A DNA stretch of 22,457 nucleotides from a virus, in IMG/VR virus record IMGVR_UViG_3300024518_004094, positions 1-22,457 of that record; one strand, given 5' to 3'. Positions 10,706 through 16,307 of this stretch are shown piece by piece. A program made the translations under genes and the position numbers. How positions within the stretch are numbered: the first letter of the stretch is position 1; each line of letters opens with the position of its first letter. Under the pieces are notes generated by a model. It was not told the origin of the DNA. It saw only the letters and a program-made list of their open reading frames with translations, and made no database searches.

Positions 10706-10762
10706 TTGACCCAAGATCCGCTGGCTAATATTCATCCCCAGGGCAGATCTCGGCTCAAGTTT
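10706..10762 (+). repeat. First converging pair of TTGASCC..AGATC elements
   Basis: Copy A, TTGACCCAAGATCC at 10706-10719 (plus), faces copy B, GATCTCGGCTCAAGTTT at 10746-10762 (element on minus). Copy B matches copy D (10907-10923) at 16 of 17 bases. Confidence 0.65.
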
Positions 10763-10767
10763 GGCCA

Positions 10768-10812
10768 AGCTAAAAGCAAAGGTTCCGCATGGATTTTCAG
10801 TTGCATTTAGCT
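10768..10812. repeat. 12-base inverted repeat, 21-base loop
   Basis: AGCTAAAAGCAA (10768-10779) pairs with TTGCATTTAGCT (10801-10812) at 11 of 12 positions. It lies between the two TTGASCC pairs. Confidence 0.6.
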
Positions 10813-10825
10813 AGCAAACCATTTT

Positions 10826-10922
10826 AACTTGACCCCAGATCCAAGCCCCCAATTACAATCGGTCTAGTACAAATCTTTGCTAGACACATTAGAGCAATCC
10901 GCCTTGGATCTGGGCTCAAGTT
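10826..10922. ncRNA. Long stem-loop, candidate structured RNA element
   Basis: The arms AACTTGACCCCAGATCCAAG (10826-10845) and its near-complement at 10903-10922 pair at 19 of 20 positions. Inside is a nearly concentric 6-bp stem, GTCTAG (10862-10867) with CTAGAC (10880-10885). The result is a long hairpin with one large internal loop. The arms are copies C and D of the TTGASCC element. An RNA product is inferred from structure only; a DNA protein-binding site is the alternative. Confidence 0.45.
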
Positions 10923-11010
10923 TAAAACCAGCCGAGCCAAAAACCTAAACTAATATAGGCAATACTCATTACTATTAAAAAGATGTTAAATTGCATAATT
11001 TCTTTCTAGC

Positions 11011-11066
11011 TCAAGCGATTAAGACGCAATTAATTGAGTTTAACCGCTTGAACTTTTTATTCTTTT
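11011..11066 (+). terminator. Hairpin followed by T-rich tract, candidate terminator
   Basis: TCAAGCGATTAA (11011-11022) pairs with TTAACCGCTTGA (11040-11051) at 11 of 12 positions, with a nested CAATTAATTG palindrome at 11027-11036. A T-rich run (11054-11066) follows on the plus strand only. It would end a plus-strand transcript from the structured region upstream. Confidence 0.45.
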
Positions 11067-11112
11067 ATCATCCAACGCTAGTAGCATTTTATCTTAAAGA
11101 ATTACTATCATA

Positions 11113-11149
11113 TATAATCCTATTGACTATTGATGTCAATAGGTATAAA
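11113..11149 (+). promoter_or_regulatory. Promoter with 9-bp palindromic operator before the 11182 operon
   Basis: CCTATTGAC (11119-11127) and GTCAATAGG (11135-11143) form a perfect inverted repeat with a 7-base centre. It overlaps TTGACT (11123-11128), which with TATAAA (11144-11149) gives a short-spaced (15) promoter. It also directly follows TATAAT (11113-11118), a second possible -10 box. Either way the palindrome covers the start region, as a repressor site would. Confidence 0.55.
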
Positions 11150-11181
11150 ACTTTATTTTTAACTTAAATCGAAAGGACAAA

Positions 11182-12156
11182 ATGCGTATCAGATTAAATT
11201 CAGAATATAGAAACAAGATAGCAAATCGTATGCGAGTACATCTTGAACAAGAGGACACGCAAGAAAAAGAGGCATTTTTTAAAGCAAGAGAAGAAATGAA
11301 ACCTTTACAAGATATAACTTGGAAACTTGCTGAACAAATCGTAAGCCGACACTATACACCAGAAGATATTAAAATGGCTTATCATTTACAAAACAAGTTT
11401 GAAAATGTGGACACTATTGCAAAAGACAGTTGCTTTCATTTTGGGTATCAAGGACAAGTCGAGGATAGAGATAATAATGACAAACCAATAATGAAAGACA
11501 AATACATTGAAAGTCATTTTGACTTTAAATTAAATGGCAATATCAATGGTCAAGAAAATAGTAGACAAAACGATTTTGCTTATGCCATGTATCGTGATGA
11601 GTTGAAAGGTAGAGAAAATTGTAATCCAGATATAAACATTGAACAAAAGGGAAATCAATCAAATCCACATTGGACAAAGGTTGATGACGCAAATGAAAAA
11701 TATCTTGGCATGAATGGTGGCGATAAAAACCAAACATCATTTTCAAAAGAATGGAACAATGATTATGTTCTTGATTTAATTGGTCGAGAATATTGCCGAG
11801 ATAGGTCTATTGCTTGTAATAAAGAGGAATATGATACCTTGATGTTTTGGCAATCTAAAAAAGGTCAATTAATAACTTGCCACGAAAAATGGATTGACAG
11901 CATTTTAAATCAGATGAAAGAAATTAAACTTGGTTTAAAAGGTTATAGATATTTAGATGAGGGTTTAGAACTTGCAACTGAACTTGGTTTAAATATTAAT
12001 GACGCAGAAATAATCAGAACCAACTCTACTGGCTTGGTCATTTACAATCCGAAAAATCTTGCTGACAGAATAAAAGGTATGAAGAATAAAAGCATATCAA
12101 GAGAACAGAAAATAGCTTTACGCAAGGCATACGACACGCAACAACAAGCTAACTAA
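11182..12156 (+). CDS. Conserved phage protein of unknown function (324 aa)
   Basis: A soluble, charged protein without signal peptide or membrane segment. It begins MRIRLNSEYRNKIANRMRVH, has a FFKAREEMKPLQDITWKLAE helix, a charged N/Q/D-rich middle with NDFAYAMYRDELKGRENCNP, and a helical C-terminus (ISREQKIALRKAYD). I recall the N-terminal RxRLxSEYRNKIANRM block from marine phage contigs, where it has no assigned function. AAAGGA (11171-11176) precedes the ATG. It is the first gene behind the palindromic promoter and so is likely a regulated operon leader. No nuclease, polymerase or kinase motif is visible. Confidence 0.6.
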   Translation: MRIRLNSEYRNKIANRMRVHLEQEDTQEKEAFFKAREEMKPLQDITWKLAEQIVSRHYTPEDIKMAYHLQNKFENVDTIAKDSCFHFGYQGQVEDRDNNDKPIMKDKYIESHFDFKLNGNINGQENSRQNDFAYAMYRDELKGRENCNPDINIEQKGNQSNPHWTKVDDANEKYLGMNGGDKNQTSFSKEWNNDYVLDLIGREYCRDRSIACNKEEYDTLMFWQSKKGQLITCHEKWIDSILNQMKEIKLGLKGYRYLDEGLELATELGLNINDAEIIRTNSTGLVIYNPKNLADRIKGMKNKSISREQKIALRKAYDTQQQAN

Positions 12157-12168
12157 TAGCTTTACATT

Positions 12169-12195
12169 TAAGGGATAATATGTCATTATCCCTTA
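12169..12195 (+). promoter_or_regulatory. Perfect 11-bp hairpin with a start codon in its loop
   Basis: TAAGGGATAAT (12169-12179) and ATTATCCCTTA (12185-12195) are exact inverted repeats around a 5-base loop ATGTC that contains the ATG at 12180. The ribosome site AAGGGA lies in the 5' arm. A second in-frame ATG (12195) starts on the last base of the stem. Confidence 0.75.
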
Positions 12196-12395
12196 TGTTT
12201 AATTTAATCGAAAGTAATAAAAAGTTCAAAATCAAATACACTAAAAGTGATGGCGAAACAGTTAGACGTTTCGGCATTATTACTGATAGCTGTCGTGGAT
12301 TTGGGAATAGAGCGAAAGACAGCAAACCTTTTTTGCATTATTGGGATTTAGATAAAAAAGGATATAGATACGCAACCAATTGGGAGATACTATGA
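12180..12395 (+). CDS. Small beta-rich hypothetical protein (71 aa)
   Basis: Strands alternate through KFKIKYTKSDGETVRRFGII, GFGNRAKDSKPFLHYWDLDK and KGYRYATNWEIL, giving a small beta-barrel-like look. The IKYTKSDGE...HYWDLDKKGYR pattern is loosely like half of a WYL or SH3-type domain, but I would not assign it. The first five codons lie within the perfect hairpin at 12169-12195; the alternative start at ATG 12195 would give MFNLIESNKKF. The stop overlaps the next gene by 4 bases. Confidence 0.55.
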   Translation: MSLSLMFNLIESNKKFKIKYTKSDGETVRRFGIITDSCRGFGNRAKDSKPFLHYWDLDKKGYRYATNWEIL

Positions 12396-12664
12396 AAGAA
12401 GAACGAAGAATAGTTGATGATAACTTACCTAAATGGCTCGGCTCTAGATTTTTGAGTGCAGTTCATTACATATGGCAAGTGAAAGACAAAGGCAAAGAAG
12501 AAACAATGAAGAGAGTTGATAATGTTTGGAGTAGTGGACAATTCACAGATGAAGAAATGTCTTGGATAATGCTCATCTTAATTATTCCTAAAGCACATCA
12601 CTTAATCAAGAACTCAGATGAGTGGAGAAACTTTCAAGCGATGAAGAGTGAGAGTGTGCATTAA
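12392..12664 (+). CDS. Hypothetical protein (90 aa)
   Basis: A helical, tryptophan-containing protein: ERRIVDDNLPKWLGSRFLSA, then VDNVWSSGQFTDEEMSWIML and ILIIPKAHHLIKNSDEWRNF. The ATG at 12392 overlaps the upstream stop by 4 bases (ATGA) and follows GGGAG (12382-12386); an in-frame TTG at 12380 is less likely. The MSWIMLILIIP stretch is hydrophobic but short and broken by the rest, so it is probably the core of a helical bundle. Family not recognised. Confidence 0.55.
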   Translation: MKEERRIVDDNLPKWLGSRFLSAVHYIWQVKDKGKEETMKRVDNVWSSGQFTDEEMSWIMLILIIPKAHHLIKNSDEWRNFQAMKSESVH

Positions 12665-13056
12665 TGAGCCAACTCAAATATTGCCAAGGTCCTAAGTGTC
12701 ATACGTATGATACTAAGGATAGGAAACGCGGACCTAAAGATAATAAGAGGAATGAAACAAGAAGAAGATCAAGCTTCTATTATCTTGATGGTAACTGTTG
12801 CTCAATGCAATGTATGTATGATTGGTTTAATGTATATGGGCAACGAGCCTTGGACCATTTCGGTCGAGTAACTCAGCCTAGAGTATTGAGCGCGGATAAT
12901 GCTTGGGTTAACAGACGTGATTGGCGACGTGATAATGATGATCAGTACTATGCTTACAATCATGTGACCGAGGAACGCAGACCAATAACAGCACAACAAT
13001 ATAATGATGACAGCAACCTTGATGATCAAGGCAGATTGAATTTGTCTACAAGTTAA
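12664..13056 (+). CDS. Conserved phage zinc-binding-like protein (130 aa)
   Basis: The N-terminal half has C7-x4-C12 (YCQGPKCHTYDTKDR) and, after a basic RRRSSFYYLDGN stretch, C45, C46 and C50 (NCCSMQCMYDWF). This suggests a four-cysteine zinc site like a treble-clef or FCS-type finger. The second half (GQRALDHFGRVTQP, YYAYNHVTEERRPITAQQY) is polar and ends in an acidic tail. I recognise this protein type just upstream of terL in marine phages; role unknown. It starts on the last base of the preceding stop and ends 8 bases before a strong hairpin. Confidence 0.65.
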   Translation: MSQLKYCQGPKCHTYDTKDRKRGPKDNKRNETRRRSSFYYLDGNCCSMQCMYDWFNVYGQRALDHFGRVTQPRVLSADNAWVNRRDWRRDNDDQYYAYNHVTEERRPITAQQYNDDSNLDDQGRLNLSTS

Positions 13057-13063
13057 ACTAATC

Positions 13064-13086
13064 AAGGCGCCGCTTCGCGGCGCCTT
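13064..13086 (+). terminator. Strong 10-bp GC hairpin ending the 11182-13056 operon
   Basis: AAGGCGCCGC (13064-13073) and GCGGCGCCTT (13077-13086) pair perfectly around a 3-base TTC loop, 8 bases past the stop. No T-run follows, so termination may need other factors, but position and strength fit a terminator. Confidence 0.6.
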
Positions 13087-13105
13087 GGTCGCGGGACCAC
13101 GATCC
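13087..13105 (+). repeat. Seven-base-period GGWCC array, noncoding
   Basis: Cores at 13087 (GGTCG), 13094 (GGACC) and 13101 (GATCC), 7 bases apart, directly abutting the terminator hairpin. This shows the arrays are not an effect of codon choice. Confidence 0.55.
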
Positions 13106-13148
13106 AATAGAGGTACCAGCCCCGATCTCAAACTCCAACAGCAGCAAC

Positions 13149-13180
13149 GACCCCAACCCCCCTAAACGAAAAAAGGGGTC
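13149..13180 (+). repeat. Inverted repeat before terL
   Basis: GACCCC (13149-13154) and GGGGTC (13175-13180) are exact complements around a C-then-A-rich centre. It lies in the 192-base gap before terL; possibly a second weak terminator or a processing signal. Confidence 0.35.
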
Positions 13181-13202
13181 CCACTACTTTTGGGTGAATT
13201 GC

Positions 13203-13231
13203 TTGATTTAGAGTGTCATAGCTGTTAAATA
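13203..13231 (+). promoter_or_regulatory. Possible promoter for terL
   Basis: TTGATT (13203-13208) and TAAATA (13226-13231) are 17 bases apart, ending 17 bases before the ATG. Both boxes are imperfect. Confidence 0.35.
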
Positions 13232-13248
13232 CATTTTGGGACTCCTAT

Positions 13249-14730
13249 ATGAACTTAAATAATATAAATATTTCAGAATTACCTGCGGATGTCCGAAAAA
13301 CCTACAAAAGGTACCAGGTAATGCATGCCGAAAAAAAAATACAAAATTTAGCCAAGACGGATTTTTTATCTTTCGTGAAGTGTGTATGGCCTGAATTTAT
13401 TGAGGGGCCCCATCACAGGCACGTTGCAGAAAAATTTAATAAATTAGCCAACGGCGAAATAAAAAGATTAATTATTAATATGCCACCCCGGCATACAAAA
13501 TCAGAATTTGCTTCTTATTTACTACCCTCCTGGATGGTGGGACGAAATCCAAAATTAAAAATTATTCAAGTTACCCACACCGGAGAATTAGCTATTAGAT
13601 TTGGTCGTAAGGCAAAACATTTAATTGATTCTCAAGAATATTCTAAAATTTTTAAAACCCGATTACAGGAAGATAGCAAAGCCGCTGGGAGGTGGGAAAC
13701 AGCACAAGGCGGCGAGTACTTCGCTGCTGGAGTCGGCGGTGCAATCACCGGACGGGGTGCTGACTTATTAATCATTGACGATCCACACTCGGAACAAGAT
13801 GCGTTATCTCCGAGTTCCTTGGAGAATGCATATGATTGGTATACTTCAGGACCACGACAACGTCTTCAACCTGGTGCTTCAATCGTTTTAGTTATGACAA
13901 GATGGAGTACAAAAGATTTAACGGGGATGTTATTACGACATCAAAAAGAAGTTAAAGGAGATCAGTGGGAATTGGTAGAATTTCCTGCCATTTTAGGCGA
14001 TGGCACAGAAGAAGAGGAATCAGTTTGGCCAGAATATTGGAAGATGGAAGAATTACAAAAAGTCAAAGCGACTCTTCCGGTTGGAAAATGGAATGCTCAA
14101 TGGATGCAGAATCCAACTTCCGAAGAAGGAGCAATTATAAAGCGAGAATGGTGGCGTCCTTGGAAGAAAGACTGGATTCCTGAGCTCCACTATGTTATTC
14201 AATCTTATGATACGGCCTTCTTAAAGAAGGAAACAGCCGATTATTCTGCGATTACCACGTGGGGTGTTTTTTATCCAGCGACAGAGATGCCGGGAAATTT
14301 AATTTTGTTGGATGCTTATAAGGGTCGGTTAGAATTTCCTGATTTAAGACGAAAAGCTCTGGAACATTATAAATATTGGAATCCTGAAATGGTACTAATT
14401 GAATCTAAAGCGTCTGGATTACCTTTGACTTACGAACTTCGTCAAATGGACATTCCAGTTGTGAATTTCACACCGAGTAAAGGTAATGATAAACACGTGA
14501 GAGTTAATTCAATTGCACCACTTTTTGAAAGTGGGGTTATTTGGGCTCCAGAAACAAAATTTGCGGAAGAAGTGATAGAAGAATGTGCTGCATTCCCGTT
14601 TGGGGACCATGATGATTTAGTGGATAGCACTACGCAAGCTTTAATGCGCTTCAGACAGGGAGGATTTCTTCCTCATCCTGAAGATTATGTAGATGAAAAA
14701 AGGTCACAAGAGAAACGGAATTATTATTAA
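13249..14730 (+). CDS. terL: Terminase large subunit (493 aa)
   Basis: The packaging motor: an N-terminal ATPase and a C-terminal RNase-H-fold nuclease. The P-loop-like MPPRHTKSEF (78-87) is the variant PPRHxKS form. Walker B is LLIIDDPHS (173-181), with a coupling segment LVMTRWS (214-220). The nuclease carboxylates are D321 in QSYDTAF, E385 in LIESKASG, and D453/D455/D456 in GDHDDLVDS. The length is normal for podoviral Terminase_6-type proteins. It abuts the next gene with a one-base TAATG overlap. The small subunit is about 5 kb away on the other strand. The start follows a hairpin-rich gap; no good ribosome site is visible. Confidence 0.93.
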   Translation: MNLNNINISELPADVRKTYKRYQVMHAEKKIQNLAKTDFLSFVKCVWPEFIEGPHHRHVAEKFNKLANGEIKRLIINMPPRHTKSEFASYLLPSWMVGRNPKLKIIQVTHTGELAIRFGRKAKHLIDSQEYSKIFKTRLQEDSKAAGRWETAQGGEYFAAGVGGAITGRGADLLIIDDPHSEQDALSPSSLENAYDWYTSGPRQRLQPGASIVLVMTRWSTKDLTGMLLRHQKEVKGDQWELVEFPAILGDGTEEEESVWPEYWKMEELQKVKATLPVGKWNAQWMQNPTSEEGAIIKREWWRPWKKDWIPELHYVIQSYDTAFLKKETADYSAITTWGVFYPATEMPGNLILLDAYKGRLEFPDLRRKALEHYKYWNPEMVLIESKASGLPLTYELRQMDIPVVNFTPSKGNDKHVRVNSIAPLFESGVIWAPETKFAEEVIEECAAFPFGDHDDLVDSTTQALMRFRQGGFLPHPEDYVDEKRSQEKRNYY

Positions 14731-16307
14731 TGAGAAAAGAACTTTTTAACGAAATATTTGGTCTAATGAAAAAATTAGACATTCCTCTTAACCTTGGAAC
14801 TCGAACTAATGTGAAAAGATTACCTGCTGTGCAAGATATGACTAATCAGGTGCTTAGTGAAGGACGTTTACAAAATTACGTTGATGAAAAAGGTGTTGAT
14901 TTGGTATTAAAACTTTTTGCACGAGATGGTGCTTATATTCCTCATCTTAATGATCTAGAAGGAAAACAGTTTTTATCAAATTTGAAAACTTTTGATAAAA
15001 TCAAAAACCCACCAACGCCTAAAAGTGCAGAAGTTCATTTATTTTCTAAATTACCAGGTGATCCAATCACTCCAGAAGCATTCACTGGTCAAAAAGCCCG
15101 TGACCAAGCAATGTTTTCATCTGCCATTTTAAAACAAAGCATGAATTTATCCAAAATTGACCAAGATCTAGCAAAAAAATTAAATTTGGATATGTCCAAG
15201 ATTTCTGATTTTGAGAAATTACAAGTATGGAAAGATAAACATGGAGTACCGGATTTTACTAAAGACGAAGGTGTTGGATCCTTATTTAAAACAATAAGTA
15301 AGGACCCTGTTGCCGATGTTGGAAAGATAATGGATAATCTTGAAAAAGAAGGTAAATCCCTTGTTGACCAAATGACAAAAATTACTGATCTGGCTTATAA
15401 AATGTCTCCTGAGGGTATAGCGGCTGCAGAAGCGGCAAGGAAATCTTTACTTAAAAGAATGAGCGAAGGTAAAGGTTTTGCCGGTGGTGTTTTTGGTAAA
15501 AGAAATGATGGATATTTTAGGGCCTTGGTCCGTCCATTTTTGCTCAAAGAACATGAAGCTGGAAGAATTAAACTGGCGGACAATACTTTAGGTTCTCTTA
15601 AAAATAGCAACGATATTAAATCCGGTGGAGGAAACGATTTTATGTATCCGGATCCGGTTAGAATTTTCAGACACCATTATGGCGATGATGCCTTTGACTT
15701 GATCCCTGATCAAGAGGTGTTTGGTATGGGCCCTTCTGGTTATGGCCCAACACGAGATAGAATTAACGAAGTGATGATTAAAGCCGGGATTAAACCGACC
15801 ACGGTCCAAGGACCAGGAACCCCGGGCGGTTATCTAACCAAAGGGGAATACCAAGCCAAGCTCGATGAGCTTGATGAGGTGAGAGGTTATATCAAAAATA
15901 AAGAAGGCCGATTTGGAGATATGTCGGAAACAGAAATTGCAGAAGAATTTGCTGATCTTGATCAAAAAGGAGCTTCTATCAAAAGGGCGATGGAAATAGA
16001 TCATCCCAAACCAAAAAAAGACCGACCCAGTATTCGTATCATAAAAAATTTCGAAAGAGATCTGACAGATATTGAATTAGCGCAAGAAGGTTATAACCTT
16101 CAAGAAATTCAAATTCTCATGAGAGCTCAACAAGTGATGAAAAAGGAAGGACAGAATCCTGATGACGCACTTGCCTGGGTCCGTGGTCAAATGGCGGATG
16201 ATGCTGGCGTCGAGTTTGAAGAATTCATGCCCGACTTTGACTGGGGCGACTTCCCAGGAAAATATTCCACAGGCGGTGGCGTAGGCTCCATGTTTAGGAG
16301 AGTTTGA
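14730..16307 (+). CDS. Large phage protein, probable virion-associated (525 aa)
   Basis: A soluble, lysine-rich protein between terL and portal, of a type I recognise from uncultured marine phages but with no assigned function. Recognisable blocks include RIIKNFERDLTDIELAQEGY, MRAQQVMKKEGQNPDDALAW and VRGQMADDAG near the C-terminus. It ends in KYSTGGGVGSMFRRV, a glycine-rich tail resembling the SEGGRVGMKFGGE module inside the following protein. Position suggests an internal or head-assembly protein. The bases at 15796-15821 form a seven-base-period array that encodes the TTVQGPGTPGG linker. It starts on the last base of the terL stop. Confidence 0.65.
   Translation: MRKELFNEIFGLMKKLDIPLNLGTRTNVKRLPAVQDMTNQVLSEGRLQNYVDEKGVDLVLKLFARDGAYIPHLNDLEGKQFLSNLKTFDKIKNPPTPKSAEVHLFSKLPGDPITPEAFTGQKARDQAMFSSAILKQSMNLSKIDQDLAKKLNLDMSKISDFEKLQVWKDKHGVPDFTKDEGVGSLFKTISKDPVADVGKIMDNLEKEGKSLVDQMTKITDLAYKMSPEGIAAAEAARKSLLKRMSEGKGFAGGVFGKRNDGYFRALVRPFLLKEHEAGRIKLADNTLGSLKNSNDIKSGGGNDFMYPDPVRIFRHHYGDDAFDLIPDQEVFGMGPSGYGPTRDRINEVMIKAGIKPTTVQGPGTPGGYLTKGEYQAKLDELDEVRGYIKNKEGRFGDMSETEIAEEFADLDQKGASIKRAMEIDHPKPKKDRPSIRIIKNFERDLTDIELAQEGYNLQEIQILMRAQQVMKKEGQNPDDALAWVRGQMADDAGVEFEEFMPDFDWGDFPGKYSTGGGVGSMFRRV
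15796..15821 (+). repeat. Seven-base-period GGWCC array in the 525-aa gene
   Basis: Cores at 15796 (CGACC), 15803 (GGTCC), 15810 (GGACC) and 15817 (GAACC), 7 bases apart. It encodes TTVQG, the same residues that the array in the exonuclease encodes at its positions 31-35. Confidence 0.65.

Larger units (their letters stand above)
10628..11181. other. 554-base noncoding region dense in inverted repeats
   Basis: No convincing reading frame on either strand. In order it holds a minus-strand promoter region (10635-10663), the four-copy TTGASCC..AGATCC elements (10706-10922), a hairpin at 10768-10812, the long hairpin 10826-10922, a terminator-like hairpin at 11011-11051 followed by a T-rich stretch, and the operator/promoter of the 11182 gene (11113-11149). 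It separates a minus-strand from a plus-strand operon. A structured noncoding RNA, a replication or packaging locus, or a regulatory hub are all possible. Confidence 0.6.

Noticed and set aside
10790-10828. 12-codon frame starting ATGGATTTTCAG
   Set aside because: Too short, no ribosome site, and lies across the inverted repeat 10768-10812.
10861-10890. Possible tRNA-like piece in the loop of the long hairpin
   Set aside because: The stem-loop lacks the acceptor, T-loop (TTCGA) and anticodon arrangement of a tRNA.
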